From: an uncultured Oscillospiraceae bacterium | GTDB taxonomy: Bacteria; Bacillota; Clostridia; Oscillospirales; Oscillospiraceae | Length of the DNA stretch: 44,237 bases | Assembly: GCA_910587255.1 (NCBI GenBank) | Contig: CAJUKT010000085.1 | Coordinates: 1 to 44,237 of the forward strand | Direction of reading: 5' to 3' | In this document: positions 15,341 to 23,329 of the stretch, piece after piece | How the letters are laid out: each line of letters starts with the position of its first letter | Numbering within the stretch: position 1 is the stretch's first letter | Notes under the pieces: model-generated | Databases searched by the model: none | Told to the model about the DNA's origin: nothing | The model's input: the letters and a program-made list of their open reading frames with translations, nothing else | Position numbers and translations under genes: made by a program

Positions 15341-15368
15341 CGGCTCCGGGGATCTTTCGCCGTTTTTT
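15340..15368 (+). terminator. Probable weak terminator after SprT-like gene
   Basis: Short stem ACGGC / GCCGT with a 14-base loop, followed by six T (15363-15368). Confidence 0.5.
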
Positions 15369-15424
15369 CATATGTTCTGCCTGAAAAGGCGTTGAAATTT
15401 TCCGTATTTTTGGTGAGAAAACCT

Positions 15425-15453
15425 TTGACGGCGGCGGCAAAGCGGGCTATACT
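15425..15453 (+). promoter_or_regulatory. Promoter of glgP
   Basis: TTGACG, 17-base spacer, TATACT. The start of transcription near 15460 leaves a leader of about 100 bases. Confidence 0.8.
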
Positions 15454-15561
15454 TTCCGTGGGACCTATGCGGTCCAAATACTTCCAGCTTCTTGATTGGA
15501 ATCGTTTCCAGCCTGCCGCCGGCAGGGCGGCACATTTCAGATCTTGAAAGGAGCCCGTATC

Positions 15562-17856
15562 ATGGACATCAAACAACGGATGCAGGAGCTGGCCCAGGCC
15601 AAATACGGCCGGGAGCCCGCCCAGTGCGGTGACGGCGAGCTGTACCACGTACTGCTCCAGCTCACCCAGGAGCTGGCCCAGGCCCGCCCCGCCCCCCAGG
15701 GGGAGCGCAAGCTGTACTACTTCTCCGCCGAGTTCCTGATTGGCAAGCTGCTGTCCAACAACCTGCTGGCCCTGGGCATTTATGATGAGGTAAAGCAGAC
15801 GCTGGCCCAGTGCGGCAAATCCCTGTCCGCCATCGAGGACGTGGAGCCCGAGCCCTCCCTAGGGAACGGCGGGCTGGGCCGCCTGGCCGCCTGCTTCCTG
15901 GACTCCATCGCCGCTCTGGGGCTGCCCGGGGACGGCATCGGCCTCAACTACCACTACGGCCTGTTCAAGCAGGAATTCCATTTGAGCCACCAGTTCGAGC
16001 AGCCCAACCCCTGGATCGAGGACGACAGCTGGCTCATCCCCACCGGAACAGAGTTTGAGGTGCCCTTCGGCTTCGGGCCGGTGAAGGCCAAGCTCTTTGA
16101 TATCGCCGTCCCCGGCGCCCACTCCGGCGTGGCCAACCGGCTGCACCTGTTTGATGTGGAGCATCCCGCCCCCGCCCCCCAGGAGGGCATCGACTTTGAC
16201 AAGACCGACCTGCCCGCCCACCTGACCTCCTTCCTCTACCCCGACGACAGCGACGAGGCGGGCCGGCTGCTGCGGGTGTACCAGCAGTATTTCATGGTGT
16301 CCGCCGGGGCCCAGCTCATCCTGAAGGAGCTGGACGAGCGGGGCTTCGCCCCTGAGGCCATCAGCGACCACGTGGCCATCCAGATCAACGACACCCACCC
16401 CTCCATGGTCATCCCCGAGCTGGTGCGCCTGCTGGTGGGCCGGGGCCTGTCCATGGACGCGGCGGTGGAGCAGGTGTCCAAGACCTGCGCCTACACCAAC
16501 CACACCATCCTGGCCGAGGCGCTGGAGAAGTGGCCCCTCGCCTTCATTGAGACGGTGGCCCCCCAGCTGCCGCCCATCCTGCGGGAGCTGGACGCCCGGG
16601 CCAAGGCCGCCCACGCCGACCCCAAAACCGCCATCCTCCAGGGGGAGGCGGGCCGCGAGATTGTCCACATGGCCCACCTGGATATCCACTTCGGCTACTC
16701 GGTGAACGGCGTGGCCGCCCTCCATACCGACATTCTCAAGAGCTCCGAGCTGCGCCACTTCCACGACATCTACCCCGACAAGTTCAACAACAAGACCAAC
16801 GGCGTCACCCTGCGGCGCTGGCTGGAGGTCTGCAATCCCCAGCTTGCCGCCCTGCTGGACGAGTGCGTGGGCCCCCAGTGGCGCACCGACGCCGCCCGGC
16901 TGAGCAGCCTTATGGACTACTACAACGACAGCGCGGTGCTGGAGCGGCTGCTGGCTATCAAGGCCGCCAACAAGCGCGCCGCCTCCGACCTGTTCGCCCG
17001 GGACCAGTACGGCATCCGCCTGGACCCCGACGCGGTGTTTGATATCCAGGTGAAGCGGCTGCACGAGTACAAGCGCCAGCAGATGAACGCGCTGTACGTC
17101 ATCCACAAGTATCTGGAGATCAAGGCGGGCAAGACCCCCCAGCGCCCCGTCACCGTCATCTTCGGGGCCAAGGCCGCCCCGGCCTATGTGATGGCCAAGC
17201 ACATCATCCACCTGATCTTGAGCCTGCGCAGGCTCATTGAGAACGACCCCCAGGTACGCCCCTGGCTCCACGTAGCCATGGTGGAAAATTACAACGTCAC
17301 CTGGGCGGAGCGGCTCATCCCCGCCTGCGATATCTCCGAGCAGATCTCCCTGGCCTCCAAGGAGGCCAGCGGCACCGGCAATATGAAATTCATGGCCAAC
17401 GGGGCCGTCACCCTGGGCACCCTGGACGGCGCCAACGTGGAGATCGCCGAGCTGGTGGGGCCGGACAACATCTACACCTTCGGCGCGGGCAGCAATTACG
17501 TCATCGAGCTGTACGACCAGAAGATGAAGGACGCCTCCAAGGGCTACCAGTCCCGGGTGTATTACGAGCGCCCGGCGGTGAAGCCGCTGGTGGACTTCCT
17601 CATCTCCCCCACCCTCACCACCCTGGGGGACGAGGCGGCCCTGAAGGCCCTGTGGACCGACCTCACCACCAAGGACTGGTTCATGGCCCTGCTGGACGTG
17701 GAGGCGTACACCGCCGCCCGGGACCGGGCCATCGCCGACTACGGCGACCGCACCGCCTGGGCCCGCAAGATGCTGGTGAACACCGCCCGGAGCGGCTACT
17801 TCTCCAGCGACCGCACCATCGCGGAGTATAACCGGGACATCTGGCACCTGGGCTGA
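15562..17856 (+). CDS. glgP: Glycogen/alpha-glucan phosphorylase
   Basis: A 764-residue GT35 enzyme that releases glucose 1-phosphate from the non-reducing ends of glycogen or maltodextrin. Family blocks run the whole length: KLYYFSAEFLIGKLL (~53), EPSLGNGGLGRLAACF (~97), NDTHPSMVIPEL (~275), YTNHTILAEALEKWP, FNNKTNGVTLRRWL, QVKRLHEYKRQQMN, and the pyridoxal-phosphate site SGTGNMKFMANG with the cofactor Lys near residue 608. It is slightly short of the usual 790-815. ATG 15562 has AAAGGAG. It is monocistronic, without other glycogen genes; the phosphoglucomutase 2 kb away would take the product to glucose 6-phosphate. Confidence 0.97.
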   Translation: MDIKQRMQELAQAKYGREPAQCGDGELYHVLLQLTQELAQARPAPQGERKLYYFSAEFLIGKLLSNNLLALGIYDEVKQTLAQCGKSLSAIEDVEPEPSLGNGGLGRLAACFLDSIAALGLPGDGIGLNYHYGLFKQEFHLSHQFEQPNPWIEDDSWLIPTGTEFEVPFGFGPVKAKLFDIAVPGAHSGVANRLHLFDVEHPAPAPQEGIDFDKTDLPAHLTSFLYPDDSDEAGRLLRVYQQYFMVSAGAQLILKELDERGFAPEAISDHVAIQINDTHPSMVIPELVRLLVGRGLSMDAAVEQVSKTCAYTNHTILAEALEKWPLAFIETVAPQLPPILRELDARAKAAHADPKTAILQGEAGREIVHMAHLDIHFGYSVNGVAALHTDILKSSELRHFHDIYPDKFNNKTNGVTLRRWLEVCNPQLAALLDECVGPQWRTDAARLSSLMDYYNDSAVLERLLAIKAANKRAASDLFARDQYGIRLDPDAVFDIQVKRLHEYKRQQMNALYVIHKYLEIKAGKTPQRPVTVIFGAKAAPAYVMAKHIIHLILSLRRLIENDPQVRPWLHVAMVENYNVTWAERLIPACDISEQISLASKEASGTGNMKFMANGAVTLGTLDGANVEIAELVGPDNIYTFGAGSNYVIELYDQKMKDASKGYQSRVYYERPAVKPLVDFLISPTLTTLGDEAALKALWTDLTTKDWFMALLDVEAYTAARDRAIADYGDRTAWARKMLVNTARSGYFSSDRTIAEYNRDIWHLG

Positions 17857-17866
17857 GATTGGATCA

Positions 17867-17904
17867 AAAAGAACCCCCGCCGCGGCCGCGGCGGGGGTTC
17901 TTTT
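17867..17904. terminator. Bidirectional terminator between glgP and AIM24-like gene
   Basis: Perfect 38-bp palindrome: four A, a GC-rich stem (GAACCCCCGCCGC and its complement), four T. It can end both the glgP transcript and the convergent minus-strand transcript. Confidence 0.92.
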
Positions 17905-17907
17905 CTG

Positions 17908-17967
17908 CATACGGCGGGAAGAGACCCGCCGTTTGGGCATGTTGGCAATTTGCAAACGAGCCCTAGT
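17908..17967. repeat. 60-bp dispersed repeat, copy 1
   Basis: Fifty-four of 61 bases match 23129-23189. Contains the hairpin GGCGGG...CCCGCC and GTTTG...CAAAC. The CTAGT end of the repeat supplies the stop codon of the AIM24-like gene. Confidence 0.75.
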
Positions 17968-18637
17968 TGGAGGGCAGAACGGACGCAACCGCCCCGGCAA
18001 AATTGCTGATGGGCATGGTCTGGAGCACCACCCGGCCCGGGCCGGTGACCACCGTGTTAAACAGGCCCTCGCCGCCGAACAGCACGTTCTTGACCCCCTT
18101 CACCGAGCGCACATCCACCGTGCAGGTGGCGTCGATCATGGCCAGGTTGCCGGTGTCGATGACGATCTGCTGCCCCGGCTGGAGGTCGTACTCCACCGCG
18201 GAGCCGTCGATCTCCAAAAAGGCGGTGCCGCGGCCGGAGAGTTTTTGCAGAATGAAGCCCTCGCCGCTGAAGAAGCCGGACATGCCCTTCTTCTGGAAGA
18301 ACACGGACAGCTCCACCCCGGCCTCCGAGGCCAAAAAGCCCGACTTCTGCACCACGATGGGCCTATCCGGGGTGATCTCCACCGCCCGGATGGAGCCGGG
18401 GAAGCTGGAGGCAAAGGCGATCATGCCCTGCCCGCCCCTGGCGGTGTAGATGTTCTGGAACATGGACTCGCCGGAGAACATCCGGCCAAACGCCTTGCCG
18501 ATGCCGCCGGCGCTGGTCTGCATCTCCATGTTGGGGGACATCCACACCATGGAGCCCTTCTCGGTAATCATGGACTCGTTGGCCTCCACATCGCAGATTA
18601 CCACAGGCATAGGTTCGCCGGTAATGTTATAGCGCAT
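17963..18637 (-). CDS. AIM24 / TIGR00266 family protein
   Basis: A 224-residue soluble protein of the AIM24 (TIGR00266) family, beta-rich with repeated Gly motifs: GSMVWMSPNMEMQT, FFSGEGFILQKLSGRG, PGQQIVIDTGNLAMI, LFGGEGLFNTVVTGPG. The family is broadly distributed and of uncertain function. ATG 18637 is eight bases after GGAGGG. The final codon and stop fall within the end of a dispersed 60-bp repeat. Own promoter upstream. Confidence 0.92.
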   Translation of the reverse strand: MRYNITGEPMPVVICDVEANESMITEKGSMVWMSPNMEMQTSAGGIGKAFGRMFSGESMFQNIYTARGGQGMIAFASSFPGSIRAVEITPDRPIVVQKSGFLASEAGVELSVFFQKKGMSGFFSGEGFILQKLSGRGTAFLEIDGSAVEYDLQPGQQIVIDTGNLAMIDATCTVDVRSVKGVKNVLFGGEGLFNTVVTGPGRVVLQTMPISNFAGAVASVLPSN

Positions 18638-18683
18638 AGGGTTTCCCTCCTTCTCAAACTGGGGCGCACGCCCCTTTGGGGAC

Positions 18684-18712
18684 AGTATACACCCGCCGGG
18701 GGCCAAACGCAA
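18684..18712 (-). promoter_or_regulatory. Promoter of AIM24-like gene
   Basis: Minus strand: TTGCGT (18707-18712), 17-base spacer, TATACT (18684-18689). Confidence 0.7.
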
Positions 18713-18735
18713 TTTAAAATTTACGAAAATCCGCC

Positions 18736-19269
18736 TCAGCCCAGCCTCCGCAGGCAGTCCGCCAGGGGGACGATGTATTTCGGGTCGGAGATATCGTAGG
18801 AGCGGGCGATGGCGCTCTGGAACGCCTCGTCCTCCGGGGTCTTGGCCTTTTTCCGGGTCATGGCCCAGGCGGCGAGTTTCATCATGGCCCGGTCCACCCC
18901 GCCCATCCTCTCGTAACACAGCCCCGCCTGGAGGTAGAAATGGGGGATGGCGTCCAGCTCCGCCGGGGTGAGGTTCTGCTCCCACATTTTCTGGATGGTG
19001 TCCTCCGCCTCGTTGGGCATGGCCCCGGTGGCGAAGAGCACCAGCTTCCTCGCACCCCGCCCGGCCAGCAGCTTCTGCGCCCTTTTCCAGCCGTCCACCA
19101 CGCCGGCGTGGAGGCGGCTGCCAAAGGCCACGGCGGCATATTGGGACAGGTCGCCGGGGGCCTCCCCCAGGGGGAGGGCGGGACAGTCCAGCTCCTCCGC
19201 CAGCAGCCGGGCGTATTTTTGGGTAAAGCCGGTTTTGCTGTTGTAAAGGATGATAATATTATTCTTCAT
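18736..19269 (-). CDS. Flavodoxin-domain protein
   Basis: A 177-residue protein with the flavodoxin FMN-phosphate loop YNSKTGFTQKYA at the N-terminus (residues 9-20), the second loop FGSRLHAGVVDGW near 50, and LVLFATGAMP near 80. It belongs to the HemG/flavodoxin_5-like group used as small redox proteins; the partner is unknown. The gene overlaps the tetR gene by 11 bases and must share its transcript, so the regulator probably controls it. Confidence 0.9.
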   Translation of the reverse strand: MKNNIIILYNSKTGFTQKYARLLAEELDCPALPLGEAPGDLSQYAAVAFGSRLHAGVVDGWKRAQKLLAGRGARKLVLFATGAMPNEAEDTIQKMWEQNLTPAELDAIPHFYLQAGLCYERMGGVDRAMMKLAAWAMTRKKAKTPEDEAFQSAIARSYDISDPKYIVPLADCLRRLG

Positions 19270-19834
19270 GGCCCGATTCCTCCTTAGCCTGCTTTAAAAA
19301 TGCCTGATAGGCCCGCTCCTGCCTGGCAAAGACCTCCTGCGCCGGGATGCCCGGCATGGTGACGGAAAAAATCGTCCCCAGCCCCACGGTGTAGATCAGC
19401 ATATCCAGGTGGAGCCGCCTGGCTTGCTCCATGCTCAGCCCCAGCTGGGCCGCGATGGCCTGCGCCACCTTCGGGCTGGCCTCCTTTTGACGCAGCTCCT
19501 CCAGGGAGGACACCCCCTCCCGGCGGCGCAGGGCAAACAGCTTGAACAGCTCCGGCTCCTCTTGGGCGAATTGGACGTAGGCCCGCCCGGTGCTCTGGAA
19601 CAGGCTGGACGGGTCAAGGCGGGCGGACAGCCAGTCCGCCATGTAGTCCGCCGTCCGAAGCTCCACCGCGCGGCGCAGCTCCCCCATGTTCCGAAAGCAG
19701 CTGTAGATGGGCTGGACGGAGCAGCCCAGGCGGGCGGCAATGTCCTTCACCAGCACCCGCTCCATGCCCCCCTCCCGGGCCAGCTGAAAGGCGGCGCCCA
19801 CCACCATCTCCCGGGTGATTTTTTGCTTTGGCAT
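19259..19834 (-). CDS. TetR/AcrR family regulator
   Basis: A 191-residue TetR-type repressor. Helix-turn-helix at residues 8-50 (MVVGAAFQLAREGGMERVLV KDIAARLGCSVQPIYSCFRNMGEL), followed by an all-helical ligand domain. A 35-bp imperfect inverted repeat sits on its promoter, which points to autoregulation. It heads a two-gene operon with the flavodoxin; an oxidative or small-molecule signal is likely but not shown. Confidence 0.93.
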   Translation of the reverse strand: MPKQKITREMVVGAAFQLAREGGMERVLVKDIAARLGCSVQPIYSCFRNMGELRRAVELRTADYMADWLSARLDPSSLFQSTGRAYVQFAQEEPELFKLFALRRREGVSSLEELRQKEASPKVAQAIAAQLGLSMEQARRLHLDMLIYTVGLGTIFSVTMPGIPAQEVFARQERAYQAFLKQAKEESGHEE

Positions 19835-19849
19835 TCTCCTACCTCACAC

Positions 19850-19884
19850 AATCGATTTATATAAATAAATTATATAAATTGATT
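19850..19884. promoter_or_regulatory. TetR operator
   Basis: AATCGATTTATATAA, five-base spacer, TTATATAAATTGATT: 14 of 15 positions complementary. AT-rich island overlapping the end of the -10 and the early leader. Confidence 0.75.
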
Positions 19885-19911
19885 ATAATATATCCTACTC
19901 CCTGTTGTCAA
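19882..19911 (-). promoter_or_regulatory. Promoter of tetR-flavodoxin operon
   Basis: Minus strand: TTGACA (19906-19911), 18-base spacer, TATAAT (19882-19887). Confidence 0.85.
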
Positions 19912-19914
19912 GTA

Positions 19915-19949
19915 AAAACCAGGCGGACGCATGGCGTCCGCCTGGTTTT
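19915..19949 (-). terminator. Terminator after pgcA
   Basis: Sixteen-base-pair stem AAAACCAGGCGGACGC / GCGTCCGCCTGGTTTT with a three-base loop; the T-rich end faces the minus-strand transcript. It directly abuts the -35 of the tetR promoter. Confidence 0.92.
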
Positions 19950-19966
19950 ATCCGCTGTGGTCAGGC

Positions 19967-21688
19967 TCAGTTTTTCAGGCCCTCCGCCCAGGCGGAGTAC
20001 CGCGCCACCTTGTCATCGCAGTCCTGCCGGCTGGCCCCCTGGGCCAGTATGTACACCTTCACCTTGGGCTCGGTGCCGGAGGGCCGGACAATGACGGAGG
20101 TGCCGTCCGCCAGCTCGTAGCGCAGCACATTGGAGCCGGACAGCTCCATCTGGGTCCTGTCCCCGGTGGCGGCGTCCACCACGCTGCCGTCCTTGTAGTC
20201 CTTCCAGGTCTTGACGCTCTCGCCGCCGATCTCCTTGGGGGGGTTGGCCCGCAGGCCGGCCATCAGCGCCGCCATCTTCTTCAGCCCGTCCAGGCCGGGC
20301 ATCACCAGGTTCAGGGTGCGCTCGCCGTAGTCGCCGTACTTCTCGTACAGGGCCATCAGGGCGTCGTAGAGGGTCATGCCCTTGCCGGCGTAGTAGGCCG
20401 CCATCTCGGTCATGGCCACGGCGGCGGTCACCGCGTCCTTGTCCCGCACGTAGCTGCCCAGCATGTAGCCGTAGCTCTCCTCATAGGCCATGATGACGTT
20501 CCCCTGGCCGGAATTCTCCAGCTGGTCCTTCTTCTGGGCCAGAAACTTGAAGCCGGTGAAGGTGTCAAAGCAGGCAAGGCCGTTGACCTCGGCCACCTTG
20601 CGGGCCATCTCGGTGGTGACGATGGTTTTCAGCGCCACGGGATTGGCGGGCATTTTGCCGGTGCGCTGCTTGGCCCCGATGAGGTAGTCCAGCAGTAGCA
20701 CGCCGGTCTGGTTGCCGGTGAGCACCTTGAAGCCGTCCCCCGCCCGGACCATCAGGCCCACCCGGTCGGCGTCGGGGTCGGAGCCCAGGATGAAGTCCGC
20801 GCCCTCCTTGTTGGCCAGCTCCACCGCCAGGGCAAAGCCCTCCGGGTTCTCCGGGTTGGGGGAGGCCACGGTGGGGAAATTGCCGTCGATGACCATCTGC
20901 TCCGGGACGCAGATCACGTGCTTCATGCCCAGCCGCTTCAGCGCCTCGGGAATGAGCTTGTAGCCGGTGCCGTGGAAGGGGGTGTACACCATTTTGAAGG
21001 TGTCCGCCACCGCGTCCACCGCCGCCTGGTCGTTGACCTGGGCCATCACATTGGCCAGAAACTTCTCGTCGGTCTCCTCCCCCATGATGGTGATGAGGCC
21101 GTCCGCCACCGCCTGGTCATAGTCCGCGGCCTTCACGTCGAACACGTCGGACTCCCCCATGATTTTGGCCACCTGGTCGGCGTGGTTGGGGGGGAGCTGG
21201 GCGCCGTCGGACCAGTACACCTTATAGCCGTTGTACTCCTTGGGGTTGTGGCTGGCGGTGATATTGATGCCCGCGATGCAGCCGTACTCCCGGATGGCGA
21301 AGGACAGCTCGGGAGTGGGGCGCAGCGACGCAAAGAGGCGCACGGGTATGCCTGCGGCGGCCATGATGCAGGCGGCCTCCCGGGCAAACACGTCGGAGTT
21401 GTTCCGGCAGTCGAAGCAGATGGCCACGCCCTTCTTCACGGACTCCGGGCCCTCATTCAGGATCACCTTGGCAAACGCCTGGGTGGCGTGGCGGATGACG
21501 TGGATGTTCATGCGGTACAGGCCCACCCCCATAGTGCCCCGCAGCCCGGCGGTGCCGAACTCCAGCTGGGAGAAGAAGCGGGACTCGATCTCCTTCTCGT
21601 CCCCGGCGATGGCGGCCAGCTCCGCCTTTTCCGCCTCGGACAGGGCGGGGGCGTTCAGCCACAGCTCGTAATTCTTTTTGTAGTCCAT
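19967..21688 (-). CDS. pgcA: Phosphoglucomutase / phosphomannomutase
   Basis: A 573-residue alpha-D-phosphohexomutase of the PgcA type, converting glucose 1-phosphate and glucose 6-phosphate. All four active-site motifs are present: phosphoserine loop TASHNPKEYNGYK (~144), metal-binding GSDPDADR (~301), sugar-binding EESYGY (~403) and phosphate-binding RPSGTEPK (~535). N-terminal FGTAGLRGTMG is typical. AAGGAGG precedes the ATG. Only 27 bases separate it from the upstream aminopeptidase gene, so the two are probably co-transcribed. Confidence 0.96.
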   Translation of the reverse strand: MDYKKNYELWLNAPALSEAEKAELAAIAGDEKEIESRFFSQLEFGTAGLRGTMGVGLYRMNIHVIRHATQAFAKVILNEGPESVKKGVAICFDCRNNSDVFAREAACIMAAAGIPVRLFASLRPTPELSFAIREYGCIAGINITASHNPKEYNGYKVYWSDGAQLPPNHADQVAKIMGESDVFDVKAADYDQAVADGLITIMGEETDEKFLANVMAQVNDQAAVDAVADTFKMVYTPFHGTGYKLIPEALKRLGMKHVICVPEQMVIDGNFPTVASPNPENPEGFALAVELANKEGADFILGSDPDADRVGLMVRAGDGFKVLTGNQTGVLLLDYLIGAKQRTGKMPANPVALKTIVTTEMARKVAEVNGLACFDTFTGFKFLAQKKDQLENSGQGNVIMAYEESYGYMLGSYVRDKDAVTAAVAMTEMAAYYAGKGMTLYDALMALYEKYGDYGERTLNLVMPGLDGLKKMAALMAGLRANPPKEIGGESVKTWKDYKDGSVVDAATGDRTQMELSGSNVLRYELADGTSVIVRPSGTEPKVKVYILAQGASRQDCDDKVARYSAWAEGLKN

Positions 21689-21715
21689 TGGGTTCTTCCT
21701 CCTTATGAATATAAA

Positions 21716-22957
21716 TCAGAAAGCGAAATTGCCATTGACAAACACAGGAATTTCCCGCCCGTCGCGGGTGGTCCCCACGATGGACAAATCCCGGCTGCCC
21801 ACCATGAAGTCCACGTGGGTCATGGACTGGTTCAGCCCCGCGGCCTTCTGCGCCGCCCCGTCCATCTCCTCGCCGCCCTTGACGCAGCCGGGGTAGGCCG
21901 CGCCGAAGGCGAAGTGGCAGGACGCGTTCTCGTCAAACAGGGTGTTGTAAAACAGGATGCCGGTATTGCGGATGGGGGAGTCGTAGGGCACCAGCGCCAC
22001 CTCCCCCAGGCAGCGGGCGCCCTCGTCCACCTCAATGCCCCGGCGCAGGAACTCCTCCCCCTCCGCCGCGTGTACGTCCACAATGCGCCCGTCCTTGAAG
22101 TCGAAGTAAAAGTCACGGATCAGGTTCCCGTCCATGGCCAGGGGCAGGGTGGAGTACACCCGGCCGTCCACCCCGTCCCAGCGGGGGGAGGTGAAGATCT
22201 CCTCCGTGGGGATGTTGGGCAGGTATTCCACCCCATCGGTGGTGTGGGCAGTGGCCCCGGCCCACACGTGGCCGTCCGGCAGGCGCACCTTCAGGTCGGT
22301 GCCCAGGGAGTTTACATAGTGCAGGCTGGCAAACTGGTAATCGTTGAGAATCCTGGCCCGGCGGGCGATGGTGTCCGCCACCTGCCGCCAGCGCTCCACA
22401 GCCTTGCCGTCCCCCGTGATGCGGCACACGGAGAAAATGGCGTCCCACAAAGCGTCCACAGCCTCCTCCCCCTTCTTGCCGGGGAACACCTTCTCCGCCC
22501 AGGCGGGGGTGGGATGGGCCCCCACGCACCACTGGAAGCGGTTGGCCATCATGGCGTCGAAGTAGGGCTTGGTGGGCCCGCTGCTCGCCTTGCGGCGGGC
22601 CTGGATGCGGGCGGGGTCCACCCCCTTCAGCAGCTCCGGATTGGAGCCGGTGAAGGACAGCCGGGGGCATTTATGCTCCAGGTACCAGTCTATCCGGGCC
22701 TTCATATAGCTGGGGTATTCCTCGAACACGGCGGCGTCCGCCCGGAGGAAGCTCTCCCGGGTGGTGAAGTCGTCCCCGAAGTGGGGCGCCACGTTCCGGG
22801 CCCCGCAGTCGAAGCACGCGGCCACGCACAGCCGGGTGAGGGCGGCGTATTCGATATTGCTCTCAATGCTGGGGGTCTGCCCCGGCTGGACGTTCAGGCC
22901 CACCTCCACCAGCAGGTGGCCGTATTCGCTGAGCTTTGCTTCAAAATCTTTCACCAT
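21716..22957 (-). CDS. M29 family metallo-aminopeptidase
   Basis: A 413-residue aminopeptidase of the AmpS/PepS/aminopeptidase T family, which removes N-terminal residues using two metal ions. Ligand motifs seen: EVALVPYDSP (Glu near 322), ASCHFAFGAAY (His near 346, Tyr near 353) and THVDFMVGS (His and Asp near 380). Length is as expected. AAAGGAG precedes the ATG. First gene of a pair with the phosphoglucomutase; no convincing promoter could be picked in the GC-rich upstream region. Confidence 0.94.
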   Translation of the reverse strand: MVKDFEAKLSEYGHLLVEVGLNVQPGQTPSIESNIEYAALTRLCVAACFDCGARNVAPHFGDDFTTRESFLRADAAVFEEYPSYMKARIDWYLEHKCPRLSFTGSNPELLKGVDPARIQARRKASSGPTKPYFDAMMANRFQWCVGAHPTPAWAEKVFPGKKGEEAVDALWDAIFSVCRITGDGKAVERWRQVADTIARRARILNDYQFASLHYVNSLGTDLKVRLPDGHVWAGATAHTTDGVEYLPNIPTEEIFTSPRWDGVDGRVYSTLPLAMDGNLIRDFYFDFKDGRIVDVHAAEGEEFLRRGIEVDEGARCLGEVALVPYDSPIRNTGILFYNTLFDENASCHFAFGAAYPGCVKGGEEMDGAAQKAAGLNQSMTHVDFMVGSRDLSIVGTTRDGREIPVFVNGNFAF

Positions 22958-23018
22958 TGGGTTAATCTCCTTTTGGATAAGTTGTCACGCACCGCCTGCG
23001 GCGGTTTAAGCGCCTATT

Positions 23019-23099
23019 GGCCAGGCGCTGTTTGAATATTGACGGCGTGCCCGGCGGCGAGGAATTTTTCCGCCGGACAAGACGGTTTGACGCAGAAAT
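23019..23099. repeat. 81-bp dispersed repeat, copy 1
   Basis: About 70% identical without gaps to 33628-33708 (57 of 81). Contains CCGGCGG...CCGCCGG. Lies immediately before copy 2 of the 60-bp repeat. Noncoding. Confidence 0.55.
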
Positions 23100-23128
23100 A
23101 CTTTGTGTATTTCAAGTCAAATCCACGC

Positions 23129-23188
23129 CATATGGCGGGAAAAGCCCCGCCGTTTGGGTATGTTGGCAATTTTCAAACCAGCCCTAGT
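23129..23188. repeat. 60-bp dispersed repeat, copy 2
   Basis: Matches 17908-17967 with seven mismatches in 61 bases. Hairpin GGCGGG-AAAAGC-CCCGCC is kept. Located in the 372-base gap between the aminopeptidase and asnA genes. Confidence 0.75.
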
Positions 23189-23223
23189 CACTTTGCCGGA
23201 AACTTCCTGTCCTGCCCGCGTAT

Positions 23224-23295
23224 ATATGGAAATTATACCATATCAAATCGCAAAACACAATTCCATTTGATTTTTTTTCTGGGAGGATGTATAAT
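23224..23295 (+). promoter_or_regulatory. Promoter and upstream inverted repeats of asnA
   Basis: Promoter TTGATT (23267-23272), 17-base spacer, TATAAT (23290-23295). Upstream, ATATGG (23224-23229) and CCATAT (23238-23243) form an inverted repeat, and ATCAAAT / ATTTGAT flank the -35 region; these may be operator halves. Confidence 0.75.
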
Positions 23296-23329
23296 AGCGC
23301 TAATTTAGTGGAGTAAAGGAGCAAGGCCA

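Noticed and set aside
15859..18000. Long open frame (about 700 codons) antisense to glgP
   Set aside because: His/Gly/Val-rich translation typical of the complement of GC-rich codons; no ribosome binding site, and the sense gene is certain.
20918..23035. Plus-strand open frame across phosphoglucomutase and aminopeptidase
   Set aside because: Spans two real minus-strand genes and their gap; no recognisable domain.
23039..23308. Plus-strand 89-codon frame before asnA
   Set aside because: Composed of dispersed repeats and promoter DNA; no ribosome binding site.
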